Origin: Acidobacteriota bacterium
Lineage (GTDB): Bacteria; Acidobacteriota; Blastocatellia; UBA7656
Direction of reading: 5' to 3'
Assembly (NCBI GenBank): GCA_016201275.1
Contig: JACQDB010000133.1
Location: forward strand, 1 to 64,000
DNA length: 64,000 nucleotides
Numbering within the stretch: position 1 is the first letter of the stretch; each line of letters begins with the position of its first letter. This document shows positions 9,085-19,589 of this stretch, in pieces. The notes below the pieces were generated by a model, which ran no database searches, was not told the DNA's origin, and saw only the letters and a list, made by a program, of their open reading frames with translations. A program made the position numbers and the translations under genes.

Positions 9085-10875
9085 TCAACTTCCGGTCTTG
9101 GAGCCCTCGGCTTGAACAATCTCGTAGATCATAATTTTATGCTCGGGGATTTCCCATCTCAGTTTTGCGCGTTCAGGATGCTCGCTCAGGAAAGCTTTTA
9201 AAGGCGCGAGGCTAACCTCTTCCCCTAAGCCTATGTCTGATTCAAGAGCAAAGACAAAGAGCGGTTTATCGGGGCTTACTTCAGATAAAACATCCTCCAA
9301 TTTACTAACGGTTTCCGACTTGCTGCCCACGCCGCTGTTGACTCTATCCGTAAACAGTGTGGAAATCGTCGCCCTATTGGTAAACAGATAGACGCCATAG
9401 GCATAGACACTCACCACAACACCATCCTCCGGCACATTCTGTTTTATCCATTCGTTGGCAGCCGTTATATCTTTCCAGTTTCTCGCTGCCAGCGGACCAG
9501 AGAAATGACCGAAGGCATAGACGTTGGCGACGGTTAAGAAATCCACCAGCCCTGCCGACAGCCCATTGAGTATCAATAAGATAATTAAAGCCGCAGACAG
9601 CACTTTTTGCGGAACCCTCAAAAACTGTCGCCGTTGCCAGAGCAATCGCGCGCCGGTAATGAACGGAACCGCCAGCAACGGATAAATCGGCATCAAGAAG
9701 CGAAATGTCCCCTCAAAGGGATAAAGAATAACGACGCTTAAATAAGAGACCAGACACCAGGCGACTACATCGCGCCGCTTGAGCAGAATGACCAGACCGA
9801 TAAGAAAAATCAGGCTGACGAGCAAACCCATTGCCGGGAACAACCAGGCTAGATGAACCTGTGCGAGCAAATCTTGTCCGACAGGTGTTCCCCCAGGCGC
9901 AAAACAGAGGAAAGGTGCGTCCTGCGAAATCAGACTCCATAAATTTGCAGCCGGTTTGCGCCAGCCAAAATGGTTTGATACCCAACCCATATAATTATTG
10001 ACTGAACCGCCGCCGGGAGCTGACAGTATGCTCCAAACCAGCCAAGGCACCATGACCAACCCGGAAGTCACAGCAAAAACTGATAACTTGCGCCAATTGC
10101 GATTGACCAGAAGCGTCAAACCGATTCCGCCAATCACCGTGAAGCCAACCGTGCGCGTCAACATCGCCAGTCCTGCGAAGAGTCCAGCAAGCGCAATGTT
10201 GAGCCACCAACGGCTGTCGCTCTCGGACTCTTCGCCCACACTCTTGGTTGCCAGCAACACCGCAGCCGTCGTCCACAGGGCAAAAAAACATTCCGAAAAT
10301 ATCTGACCGCTCCAAAACATCACCCACGGAATCAAGCCGATCAGAAATGTCATTACCGCCGCGCGTTTTGGCGCAAGGTAGCGCCGCAAAAGCCTATAAC
10401 CAAGCCATAGAAAGACTAAACAGGCAAAAGCGGAAAGGCTCCTGAGAAAAGTGATGCCCGTCGCATCGAGAGCGACAAATTTCAAAGCAACTGCCAGCAC
10501 CGCCGGATAGCCTATCGGAAACATATTGGCGACGGGGGCATCAGGATGATTAATCAAATGATAGCCGTGACCTTCGGAGAGTGCTTTGGCGGAAACCAGA
10601 TACATAGAGTTGTCCAACCCCCATGCCGGATAAGTCACAGGTGGTCCGATGCGTGCCGCGTAAAGCCCTCCCAGAAGCATGACGAAAGCAATCATCAAGC
10701 GATTCGCTTGGCGATTTGTTGCGGCCTCTTGAGAAGTCTTCGCCTGATGCAAAGGTGCCTTGCCGGTATCAGCCTGCTCCAGCGATATAACTCCTGTTTG
10801 CGCGATACGCGTTCCTATTTCCACGTTTTTCTCCTTTTCACCATGAACGTCTTTGCGCCCTGACAAATTGACCAA
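9085..10875 (-). CDS. GT39/ArnT-like integral-membrane glycosyltransferase family protein
   Basis: About 600 aa with many hydrophobic helices; N-terminal loop with DNSMYLVSAKALSEGHGY...INHPDAPVANMFPIGYPAVLAVAL resembles PMT-type extracytoplasmic loops. Confidence 0.65.
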   Translation of the reverse strand: MVNLSGRKDVHGEKEKNVEIGTRIAQTGVISLEQADTGKAPLHQAKTSQEAATNRQANRLMIAFVMLLGGLYAARIGPPVTYPAWGLDNSMYLVSAKALSEGHGYHLINHPDAPVANMFPIGYPAVLAVALKFVALDATGITFLRSLSAFACLVFLWLGYRLLRRYLAPKRAAVMTFLIGLIPWVMFWSGQIFSECFFALWTTAAVLLATKSVGEESESDSRWWLNIALAGLFAGLAMLTRTVGFTVIGGIGLTLLVNRNWRKLSVFAVTSGLVMVPWLVWSILSAPGGGSVNNYMGWVSNHFGWRKPAANLWSLISQDAPFLCFAPGGTPVGQDLLAQVHLAWLFPAMGLLVSLIFLIGLVILLKRRDVVAWCLVSYLSVVILYPFEGTFRFLMPIYPLLAVPFITGARLLWQRRQFLRVPQKVLSAALIILLILNGLSAGLVDFLTVANVYAFGHFSGPLAARNWKDITAANEWIKQNVPEDGVVVSVYAYGVYLFTNRATISTLFTDRVNSGVGSKSETVSKLEDVLSEVSPDKPLFVFALESDIGLGEEVSLAPLKAFLSEHPERAKLRWEIPEHKIMIYEIVQAEGSKTGS

Positions 10876-10955
10876 GCCAGAGGCCGCCGTTTTTTGGCAC
10901 CACTGCCGATTGCCTCGTCAAGCTTCTTCATCAAGACGCTTGAGGCAATAGCGAA

Positions 10956-12413
10956 TCAGGTAAGATCAACCATGTCGAGTATTTGCCCGGTAACGGGGCT
11001 TGAACGGAATTGGCGGTTTTGTTTCGAGACCTGGATATTCACCTCGCCCTTCGGTCTCAGCAAAAGCAAGTTATGGGTTCTTCTGTCAATGCGTTGGTTG
11101 GGAAGCAGTTGCATACCGAGTCTCTGAAGGAGGATTGCCAGAACAATTTTGACTTCGAGGATGCCCAGCATCTGTCCGAAGCAGTGGTGCTTGGGACCGC
11201 CAAACGGGAAGTACTTGGTAAAACCTGGAGTAATCGTTTCCCAACGCTGCGGACAAAAGCGCAGAGGTTTGTCATAAATACTCGGCAAGCGATGCGTGAT
11301 AAAACTGCTCAAAACGATCATCGCGCCTTCGGGCAACTCATAAGGTCCATAAGAGAGCGGTTTGCTAGTGAAGCGCCGCGTGAATGCCTGTGGCGGCATC
11401 AATCGCAAACCTTCTTTTACCACTCTGTCAAGCAGCGGCAGACGTTCCAAATCCTGTATGGTTGGCGCTTCGCCGTGTAAGGCAGCGGTTAATTCATCCA
11501 CCAAATCGGCATGGACTGTCGGGTGTTGCATCAGCAGAAAGAGGGTCCAGACCAGTGCGCTCATGGTTGTTTCGTGATTCATCACGTCATAAATTTCGGA
11601 AATCAGTTCGTAGTCACTGAGCGCTTCGCCTTTCTGTGTGCGTGCTGCTATCATCGCGGCAAGCATATCTGTCGGTTCTGCACCTTGCGCACGCTTTTCG
11701 GTAATCAAATCCTGCAAAGTGTTTACCATTTTGGCTACGGTGCCAAGCATACGACGGTATGGCGTACCTGGAAGATCATAAGGAAAAACCCAGGTGCTGA
11801 AACTGAGAGTCCGAGCAAAAAGGTCTTGAACCACTTTGTAGATGCGCTCAACCTCCTGCGGCTCTTCGACGCCCAGAGTCACTTTCATGGAGAAGGCGTG
11901 AATGAGCCGCCAGATGGTTTCGTGCAGGTCTATGACTTCGCCTTCTCGCCAATGGGCTATGGTACGCTCGGTCACAGAGACCATAGAGTCTCGCCATCGG
12001 GAAACCCAACTGTGATTAAACGCCGAAGAGGTCATGATCTGTCGCCGCATACGGTAATCTTCGCCATCCCTGTTGCCCATGCTCCAGCGTAAAATTGCCA
12101 GCGGCGTATTGGGAACATTCCATTCCAGGCGCGATGAAACATGAAAATTCTCGGAATCTTCCATCAAGCGCTGGTTATATTCAGGGGCGAAGGAAAAGAC
12201 CCAGCGTGGCGACTGTGAACCGAGAGCGCTCAACAATCCATACTTTTTGTAAATCACATCCACGTACCCTACAGGGTCGCGCCAAAAAAGATTTTGCTGC
12301 GGTGTCCAGCCTAAAATCGGCGCTGGAGAAGGCCCCTTGGGTATGGTCTTACCGGCTATGCCCGACCCTGTCGGAGAACCGCTTCGTCTGTTTATCGTCT
12401 GAGAGGTTTGCAT
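10956..12413 (-). CDS. Cytochrome P450 (copy 1)
   Basis: Haem-binding motif FPFGGPKHHCFGQ; ExxR in VVKEGLRLMPP; I-helix region NHETTMSALVWTLF. Confidence 0.93.
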   Translation of the reverse strand: MQTSQTINRRSGSPTGSGIAGKTIPKGPSPAPILGWTPQQNLFWRDPVGYVDVIYKKYGLLSALGSQSPRWVFSFAPEYNQRLMEDSENFHVSSRLEWNVPNTPLAILRWSMGNRDGEDYRMRRQIMTSSAFNHSWVSRWRDSMVSVTERTIAHWREGEVIDLHETIWRLIHAFSMKVTLGVEEPQEVERIYKVVQDLFARTLSFSTWVFPYDLPGTPYRRMLGTVAKMVNTLQDLITEKRAQGAEPTDMLAAMIAARTQKGEALSDYELISEIYDVMNHETTMSALVWTLFLLMQHPTVHADLVDELTAALHGEAPTIQDLERLPLLDRVVKEGLRLMPPQAFTRRFTSKPLSYGPYELPEGAMIVLSSFITHRLPSIYDKPLRFCPQRWETITPGFTKYFPFGGPKHHCFGQMLGILEVKIVLAILLQRLGMQLLPNQRIDRRTHNLLLLRPKGEVNIQVSKQNRQFRSSPVTGQILDMVDLT

Positions 12414-12501
12414 AATTTTGTCCTTGTAGTGCTTGCCGTTTTCTTCAAGAGCAACAGCTATTGAATGCGGATGGGGGTTACAGGTTTGGCTATGGTTTTA
12501 A

Positions 12502-13677
12502 TCAATTCAAGCCTGCGTCTGTCCGCAGTTGCTCGACGCGATTGGTGGCTTCCCAGGTGAAGCCTTCTTCATTGCGTCCGAAATGCCCGAAGGCAGCCGT
12601 TCTGGCGTAAACCGGACGGCGTAAATCGAGACACTCGATGATGCCTTGCGGGGTTAGTCGGAAGTTAGCTCTGATCATCTCTGAAAGTTTTTTCTCCTCA
12701 ACCTTGGCGGTTCCTTCGCAATCAATATAAACCGATACGGGTTCGGCAACCGCAAATACATATGCCAGTTGTACGCGGCAACGGTCGGCGATTCCGGCAG
12801 CGACAATATTTTTGGCGATGTAGCGAGCCATGTAAGAAGCCGAACGATCAACCTTTGTCGGGTCTTTGCCGGAAAACGCCCCGCCTCCGTGAGGAGCCAT
12901 ACCGCCGTAGGTATCAACGATGATTTTCCGTCCGGTCAATCCCGTATCGCCTTGCGGTCCGCCGATGACAAAACGCCCGGATGGATTGACATAATATTTT
13001 GTCCGGCTGTCGAGCAGGTGTTCCGGGATCGTCGCTTTGATAACCGTTTGAATCACTTCCTGGCGAATCTGCTCTGTGCTGATTTCAGGACCGTGCTGGG
13101 TCGAAATCACAACCGTGTCAACGCGCTTGGGTTGGCCTTTAAAATATTCAACGGTTACCTGCGATTTGCCGTCCGGGCGCAAATATTGTAGTGTGCCTTC
13201 GCGCCTGACTTCGCTCAGTCTGCGAACCAGTTGATGAGCCAGTTGAATTGGCAAAGGCATCAACTCTTTGGTTTCATTACAGGCAAAACCGAACATCAGC
13301 CCTTGATCGCCCGCGCCACCCGTATCAACCCCTAAAGCGATGTCGGAAGATTGCGTATTGATCGCCGAAATCACCGAGCAGGTGTCGGCATCAAAACCGT
13401 ATTTTGCTCTGGTGTAGCCAATCTCTTTGACGGTCTCGCGAGCAATCTTTGAATAATCGAATTGCCCTTTTGCGCTAATCTCTCCGCCAACCATAATTAA
13501 ACCTGTGGTCACCATAGTTTCACAGGCGACTCTGCCAAACCCATCCTGGCGCAGCACTTCATCCAAAATGGCATCCGAAATTTGATCGCAAATTTTGTCC
13601 GGATGACCTTCGGTGACCGACTCTGAGGTAAACAAAAAACTCTCTTGTGCCAATGTTGTCTCCTTGCTGTGTAGCAA
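12502..13677 (-). CDS. metK: S-adenosylmethionine synthetase
   Basis: [66 protein letters not shown]: canonical MetK signatures. Confidence 0.97.
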   Translation of the reverse strand: MLHSKETTLAQESFLFTSESVTEGHPDKICDQISDAILDEVLRQDGFGRVACETMVTTGLIMVGGEISAKGQFDYSKIARETVKEIGYTRAKYGFDADTCSVISAINTQSSDIALGVDTGGAGDQGLMFGFACNETKELMPLPIQLAHQLVRRLSEVRREGTLQYLRPDGKSQVTVEYFKGQPKRVDTVVISTQHGPEISTEQIRQEVIQTVIKATIPEHLLDSRTKYYVNPSGRFVIGGPQGDTGLTGRKIIVDTYGGMAPHGGGAFSGKDPTKVDRSASYMARYIAKNIVAAGIADRCRVQLAYVFAVAEPVSVYIDCEGTAKVEEKKLSEMIRANFRLTPQGIIECLDLRRPVYARTAAFGHFGRNEEGFTWEATNRVEQLRTDAGLN

Positions 13678-13712
13678 CGCTTGATATAGGTGGAACCCAT
13701 CAACCGATTCAA

Positions 13713-15200
13713 TTAGGCATAAGCGTATTGCCCTCGGCGCATACTCTGATAGTTTTCAAAATCCACTTCTTTGATTAAGCGCAGGCGCTCTTCAAACAGT
13801 TCCCGCGCCGAGAAATGCAAGCCGTCGTAAACCGGGAAATAGAAATGCCAGCCTTCGGGGAGTTCCTGCACCGAATACTTCGTTTGCATACTTCTGAAGG
13901 TAGCAATCGGAATCAGGTGAAAGACCGAATATCGGGCTCTGGCGCTGCCGAAGGTATTGACGATGTCACGAATTTCAAGATACCCATTTTTGGTTTTTTC
14001 CATTAAGTCATGATCGGCATCCGGGGGAAGCACGATGCCGAAATCAAGTTCCGGAAGTCCGCAACTCGCCAGCCAGGCAATGATGCCGTTTTGCTCGTTC
14101 AACGGTTTTAACTTGCTATAGTCGGCTCGCCTGTCGAAAGTTTCTACGGGAAGGTAGAGTCTGTAGGCGCCGACAATTTGCCCGGTCTCGGAATCCACTG
14201 TATGAGTGAAGAGAGCTTCCATTAACTCTTCATCAAGTACGCCATTTTTCGACAGTCTGCCAACTTCCAGACCATTGGGAAATTCCCAGGCGAATTTTCT
14301 GTCGCGCAAGGCTTGCAGCAACTCCAGCAAGCGCTTGCGCCCCTCTTTGTTGGCTGCCTGGAGCAGCAAATTGTCATCCACGATGTTGAGGGTTCTGATG
14401 CCAGCTTGCTGATAGTGATCGAGCATGGCGGTGGCGACCTCCAGATCCAAATATTCATAGACGCTCTTGCGGCTCTCGCAAAAATTGCACTCCCGCGGAC
14501 AACCACGCGTAAAATAGATGAAGCCTATAGGGGTTTGCACGCCTTCGGGAACCGGTCCGTCGTGACTATCTTCATACTCCATCAAATGTGGCAGTTTATG
14601 AAAAGCCGGTTTGGTCAATGCCTCAAAAGGATGCCGATACGCGCCAACCATTCGCGGTTCCCAGTTTCCGCTGGCAAGCTCTTGCGGATTGAAGTCGCCT
14701 ATAAAAGCAAGGTCCGCGCCAAAAGCCAGATAATCGTGCGGTCTGGCACTGACATCTGCGCCTCCAACAATCACTTTCACTTGTGGATTCAACTGTTTGA
14801 TATAGCCGATTAAGTCTTTGACGACTCCCGATTCATAAGTAAAATGGCTGGAAATTCCTATAATGTCAGACTCAAGAATCGCTTGATCCGCGTAGCTGAA
14901 AGGCGCACCAACTTTCAGCACTTCGACTTGATAGCCTTCCCAGTCCAAGACTTTATATCTCTCTTCGCGGTCGCAATCGGCTACTCTGAGGTCCAGTATG
15001 TCAACCTCAAAACCGAGTTCTCGCTCCATTACCGAAGCCACTCTTGCCAGGCTTGCCGGTATAATCCTGCGATAGATATTACCAAGGTAGATGCCTGAGT
15101 AAGCCAGATAATCGAAATCAGGATTCGTAAAACCGGTGATTTTAATCGCCACCGTCGGATGTTGAATCAATGTCACTTTCGTGCTTTTTGTGGTATTCAT
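13713..15200 (-). CDS. Cobalamin-binding-domain radical SAM protein
   Basis: Radical SAM motif [13 protein letters not shown] (CxxxCxxC); N-terminal B12-binding-like segment [44 protein letters not shown]. Confidence 0.88.
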   Translation of the reverse strand: MNTTKSTKVTLIQHPTVAIKITGFTNPDFDYLAYSGIYLGNIYRRIIPASLARVASVMERELGFEVDILDLRVADCDREERYKVLDWEGYQVEVLKVGAPFSYADQAILESDIIGISSHFTYESGVVKDLIGYIKQLNPQVKVIVGGADVSARPHDYLAFGADLAFIGDFNPQELASGNWEPRMVGAYRHPFEALTKPAFHKLPHLMEYEDSHDGPVPEGVQTPIGFIYFTRGCPRECNFCESRKSVYEYLDLEVATAMLDHYQQAGIRTLNIVDDNLLLQAANKEGRKRLLELLQALRDRKFAWEFPNGLEVGRLSKNGVLDEELMEALFTHTVDSETGQIVGAYRLYLPVETFDRRADYSKLKPLNEQNGIIAWLASCGLPELDFGIVLPPDADHDLMEKTKNGYLEIRDIVNTFGSARARYSVFHLIPIATFRSMQTKYSVQELPEGWHFYFPVYDGLHFSARELFEERLRLIKEVDFENYQSMRRGQYAYA

Positions 15201-15392
15201 GTGTTCCTCTTATTAGACAGCTCGGTGTGCAGTTTCGGAGTTAACCGAAAGCGGCGAACAGAAGCAGTTCAGGCAATAATTGAAACCTCATTTGAGGAAG
15301 ATGTTGCGTGTATGAAGTAATTCTCAAGGGGTGCGCCAAAGCCGAAAGCCTTGGCTTCAACGCCTCTGACAAAATTCTCCAAGCTACTTTCA

Positions 15393-16298
15393 TCAGCCAA
15401 GCGGCTTTTCGGCAGTAGCCACGATATAATCCAGACGGGAAGTGTGGTACCTGCGTAGATACCGAATGAGCAAAGCTCTGAGGCCGCCGGAAGTTTCGTG
15501 GCGCTCACGAAATTGTGTAAAAGGTTTTATCACTTGTTCGCGTATGGAAGATATGGAAATATTGGTGAACCCAATCTGAGATAATTTTTCTGCGTAAATA
15601 TCTCTTGAGTACATATTCAAAGAATTGACTCTTGGATCGCTCACCTTGCGTCCGGGCATCGCAATCAGGTCTGCCGTCACCAGTCGCCCTCCAGGGCGCA
15701 GGACGCGGTAGGCTTCACGGAAAAAATCTTCACGGGTCAGGAATTGAAAAGCTGCCTCGACCGAAGCCACCTTATCGAAGGCATTCGAGGAAAAAGGCAG
15801 CTTGACGGCTGAAGCCAATTGCAACTCCAGACGCTCAGACAGACCAAACTTTTCGGCTCGCTCAGAGGCGATTTCGATCACATCAGGGTTGATGTCTATG
15901 GCTGTGATACGGTCAACGCCAAAGTGCCCAATCCAGAAAAAGTCCTGTTCGGCAAGTCCGCAACCAACATCAAGGAGGCGTTCACCGCTTGAGAATTCCC
16001 CCACCTCTGCAACCAGCCTAACCAGCGCTTCTCCTGCTTCATCAACGGTCTGCGCCCCATCTTTCCAGTAGCCCATATTCATGTAGCGCGTGTAGGAGAT
16101 GGGACCGGCATTGCCGTGTTGTCTGGACTGCTCGCGGGCAACAAATTTGCGCTCGTATTCCTCTCGCGTATGTGACGCTCCCTCTGCTTTGTGCCGGGCA
16201 AATTTGCCTATCGCTGATTCTTGTCTCATGGATATTTCTCCTTCCCTTGCGCTTCTCCTGCATCGCAGATCACTTTCGCAGGATTCGCCGGTTTGCAA
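15393..16298 (-). CDS. Class I SAM-dependent methyltransferase (paralogue A)
   Basis: RLLDVGCGLAEQDFFW, KVASVEAAFQFLTREDFFREAYRVLRPGGRLVTADL. Strong similarity to the next gene. Confidence 0.88.
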   Translation of the reverse strand: MQTGESCESDLRCRRSAREGEISMRQESAIGKFARHKAEGASHTREEYERKFVAREQSRQHGNAGPISYTRYMNMGYWKDGAQTVDEAGEALVRLVAEVGEFSSGERLLDVGCGLAEQDFFWIGHFGVDRITAIDINPDVIEIASERAEKFGLSERLELQLASAVKLPFSSNAFDKVASVEAAFQFLTREDFFREAYRVLRPGGRLVTADLIAMPGRKVSDPRVNSLNMYSRDIYAEKLSQIGFTNISISSIREQVIKPFTQFRERHETSGGLRALLIRYLRRYHTSRLDYIVATAEKPLG

Positions 16299-16345
16299 TT
16301 TTGCAAACCCGCCTTCGATGATTTCTCGCGAGTTCCTTTTGTCCT

Positions 16346-17203
16346 TCAGCGAACTTCGCTTTTATCCGCCGTGACCAGCAGATAATCCAGTCGGGAAGCG
16401 AAGAACCTGTGCAGCATCACATTGATAAATCCTAGCAGGTTAAACTTGCCCAGACGGCGCAAAAGGAAATTTGAATAGGGCTTGAAGACAAAGGCTCCTA
16501 TAGAGGTGACCTGCACGTTGGTGAACCCTGCGCCCCTCAGTTTGCTCGCATAAGTTTCAGCCGGGTACGCATTGACCGGATTGATAAAGTGAGCTTTTCG
16601 ACCCGGCAGAGGAACCGCGTCGGTAGTTACCAGGCGACCGCCATTCTTCAATACACGGTAGGCTTCGTGAAAAAAATCCTCGCGGGTCATGAAATGGTGC
16701 GACGCCTCTATTGACACGACTTTATCGAAACTGGCATCCTCAAAAGGCAGGTCAACTGCCGAAGCAACCTGAAAATCAATGTGTTCATTGAGTTTTTTTT
16801 CCGCAACCCGCTTGGCGGCTCCTTCGATTTCCGCAGGGTTGATGTCTATGCCGACAATGCGCTGCGCTTGACCATGCTCCATCCAGAAAATATCTTCATC
16901 GCCATAGCCGCAACCGACATCGAGTATGCAATCGTGTTGGCTGAACTGCCCGCTCGTGGCAACCAGTTTCGCTAACGCCCGCGCCGCTTCATCCAAAGTT
17001 TGCGCGCCGTCTTTCCAGTAACCGATGTTCAGGTATTGCGTCTGATCCGTAGGATTGAAATCCTGGCGCGCGGTATGCTGATAGGTTTTGACTACCCTCT
17101 GCTCGTGAGCTTCTCTTCTTTTTCTGTAAGTGTCCGGCTTCGACTCCGCTCTTTGATTGATCGTTACAACCGAGCTTTGCGCCGTGCTTGTACCTGTTTC
17201 CAT
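16346..17203 (-). CDS. Class I SAM-dependent methyltransferase (paralogue B)
   Basis: CILDVGCGYGDEDIFW, KVVSIEASHHFMTREDFFHEAYRVLKNGGRLVTTD; shares NxGYWKDGAQTxDEA with paralogue A. Confidence 0.88.
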   Translation of the reverse strand: METGTSTAQSSVVTINQRAESKPDTYRKRREAHEQRVVKTYQHTARQDFNPTDQTQYLNIGYWKDGAQTLDEAARALAKLVATSGQFSQHDCILDVGCGYGDEDIFWMEHGQAQRIVGIDINPAEIEGAAKRVAEKKLNEHIDFQVASAVDLPFEDASFDKVVSIEASHHFMTREDFFHEAYRVLKNGGRLVTTDAVPLPGRKAHFINPVNAYPAETYASKLRGAGFTNVQVTSIGAFVFKPYSNFLLRRLGKFNLLGFINVMLHRFFASRLDYLLVTADKSEVR

Positions 17204-17328
17204 GGGTTTCTCCTTTTCAAAATTGACAAAGTTATTCGCCGCAGGAATGGCAAGGCTGCGGCTGACAAGCGCCTCTGTTGACGCTTTGACCGCCAGGCAA
17301 TCAGCCTTTGCCGGATTCCTGACGAGTT

Positions 17329-18816
17329 CTATCCGAGTTCAACGAGAGCGTGAACATTGCCTGTGACAGGGCTTCTCGCACAACGACTGTCTGTGGCGGC
17401 AACCGACATAAGCAATCCCTTGCGCGGTCGCAAAGACAATTGAAAGATGTGGTCAATGCGAAGGTTTGGCGGCACTGCCACTCGATACCGTTGCAGCAAG
17501 ATGGCAAGCACCATTTTCATTTCCAACATTGCAAACGCTGCTCCTATGCAATTGTGGCGACCTGCGCCGAAAGGAAAATATTCGTATGGCGTTGGTTTGT
17601 AGGTTTCCCATCGTTCAGGCAGAAAGCATTTTGGTCGCTCATAAATTTCAGGTAGCCGATGGGTGATGAACTGGCTGAAAGTCACCGCCGCATTTTTCGG
17701 CAACTCGTAGGCACCCATTTGACAGGGTTCAACATTGAAGCGCGTGCCGAATGGCGCTGTCGGGATCAGCCGCATACTCTCTTTGAGAACGCGATCCAGC
17801 AAGGGCAACCGACTGAGTTGTTCAATTCCCGGATTGCCACCCCGCAATTCACTGCTGAGTTCTTCTACAAGGTCTTCATAAACTTGCGGGTGTTGCGCCA
17901 GTAGAAACAACGTCCATACGAGCGTACTGGCGCTGCTTTCGTGGCAGAGCGCATTGTAGGCTTCAGCGATTAATTCGGCGCTGTCAAACCCAGTGCCTTC
18001 TTCATTGCGGGCGCTGATCATCATTGCCAGGATGTCCCGGCAGGCATCCGCATTGGGTCTTTTGCGTTCGACCAGAGCTTGCAGAAAAGCGACAATGCCA
18101 TTAGCACTTTTCATCATCTTGCGATAACTACTGCCCGGCAAATCAAAGGGCAACATAAAAGCGCGCGGGGCTGACGAAAGCATCGTTTCGATCAGTTCGT
18201 TCAGCGTTTGTATCTCGCTTTCGTCATCGAGACTGAGCACTGCCTTCATGGCTACGCGATGTACCAGGCGGCGCAAATCATCTTCGATATCGCGCACTTC
18301 ATGTAGCGACCAGGCATCAATCATCTTGTGAGTCATCGCAGCCATCATTTCCGCATAGGCTTCGACCTGCTTATGATGAAAAGCCGGAGCCATTAATTTG
18401 CGATGCTGTTTATGCTCTTCTCCATCCAGACGCAACAGTCCTGTACGCAGAGTCATCATGGCAGAGCTTTGCGCCTGATCTTTGCCCTTGCGGTCAGGCT
18501 TTACTTGAAACAGTTCAGGGTTAGCCAAAATCTTCTGATTATGTTCCGGCGCAAAAGCAAATACCCGAAATGGTCTTTGGGGATTCCAGACACTCAGCGT
18601 TCCATATTCCTGATAAAGCCTGGCGAGGTAGCTGACAGGGTCTTTTGACCATCTGAGAGCTTCGACATTCCACCCCAGAACCGGCACACCCTGAGGGCCT
18701 GGTGGCAACTCAACTGAGATGACTGGTCTTGCCATAGCAGGTACCCGTTCGGCGCTTACGCTATCATATTTCGACATATGAAACTCCTTCGCTTGCGAAG
18801 ACAAGTGCTGACACAC
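17329..18816 (-). CDS. Cytochrome P450 (copy 2)
   Basis: Haem motif FPFGAGRHNCIGAAFAMLEMK; ExxR in LKESMRLIPTAPF; homologous to the 10956-12413 P450. Confidence 0.94.
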   Translation of the reverse strand: MCQHLSSQAKEFHMSKYDSVSAERVPAMARPVISVELPPGPQGVPVLGWNVEALRWSKDPVSYLARLYQEYGTLSVWNPQRPFRVFAFAPEHNQKILANPELFQVKPDRKGKDQAQSSAMMTLRTGLLRLDGEEHKQHRKLMAPAFHHKQVEAYAEMMAAMTHKMIDAWSLHEVRDIEDDLRRLVHRVAMKAVLSLDDESEIQTLNELIETMLSSAPRAFMLPFDLPGSSYRKMMKSANGIVAFLQALVERKRPNADACRDILAMMISARNEEGTGFDSAELIAEAYNALCHESSASTLVWTLFLLAQHPQVYEDLVEELSSELRGGNPGIEQLSRLPLLDRVLKESMRLIPTAPFGTRFNVEPCQMGAYELPKNAAVTFSQFITHRLPEIYERPKCFLPERWETYKPTPYEYFPFGAGRHNCIGAAFAMLEMKMVLAILLQRYRVAVPPNLRIDHIFQLSLRPRKGLLMSVAATDSRCARSPVTGNVHALVELG

Positions 18817-18884
18817 TTATGAAGCGGATGGCGATGTGCGAAAGCTGTTACGTAGAGCTTTTCGCCTCTTGCAGACGGATAATT

Positions 18885-19589
18885 TCAAGCGCGTCTTAAA
18901 GCCAGAGTCAAGCCATCGGCAACCGGCAGCAGACTGAGGACGATGCGCTCGTCGTGATGAAGTTTTTCATTGAGTTCTTTAATTGCCACAGTGCCCGGCT
19001 CTTTGATTTTCGGGTCGAGTACATCGCCTGAACGAAGCATATTATCGAGAGCAATCAAGCCGCCCGGGCGCACCAGTTGCAAGGCACGCTCGTAATAGTC
19101 CAGATAATTGACTTTATCGGCATCAATAAAAACGAAGTCGAAGGTATTGCCCTGTCCCTCTCGCAACAGGCAATCGAGCGTCTCTGTAGCCGTTCCCAGT
19201 CGCAGGTCAATCTTTTCCGTGACCCCCGCTTCGTGCCAGTACCGTCTGGCGATGCCTGTCCACTCCTCGCTGACATCACAACCCACGAGTATGCCGTCAG
19301 GGGGTAAACCGAGAGCTGTCCACAAGGCGCTATAGCCCGTAAAAACGCCCACTTCCAGAGTCTTTTTCGCGCCGATTGCCTGCACCAACAGGTTCAAAAA
19401 CTGTCCTTGTTCAGCAGGAATCAGCATCTCTGATTCAGGCATACGCGAAGTCTCTTCCCGTAGCCTACGCAAAACCTCTGGCTCGCGCAGGGAAACATCA
19501 AAAATATAATCATATAAAGCTGGGGTGATTTGGGTTCGGTTTAGCATGGTTCCTCCGCTGGTTGCCTTGCGGCAATGGTTCGCGCTCAT
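18885..19589 (-). CDS. O-methyltransferase (caffeoyl-CoA OMT-like family 3)
   Basis: TLEVGVFTGYSALWTALGLPPDGILVGCDVS, FDFVFIDADKVNYLDYYERALQLVRPGGLIALDNMLRSG. Confidence 0.9.
   Translation of the reverse strand: MSANHCRKATSGGTMLNRTQITPALYDYIFDVSLREPEVLRRLREETSRMPESEMLIPAEQGQFLNLLVQAIGAKKTLEVGVFTGYSALWTALGLPPDGILVGCDVSEEWTGIARRYWHEAGVTEKIDLRLGTATETLDCLLREGQGNTFDFVFIDADKVNYLDYYERALQLVRPGGLIALDNMLRSGDVLDPKIKEPGTVAIKELNEKLHHDERIVLSLLPVADGLTLALRRA

Noticed and set aside
10894-11127. ORF containing CPVTGLERNW on the plus strand, resembling the CPVTG motif
   Set aside because: It is the antisense of the P450 tail SPVTG; the underlying DNA (cccggtaacggg) is nearly palindromic, so the match is trivial.
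11010-12092. Plus-strand ORFs 11010..11480 and 11511..12092
   Set aside because: Antisense to the P450; no domain signatures or RBS.
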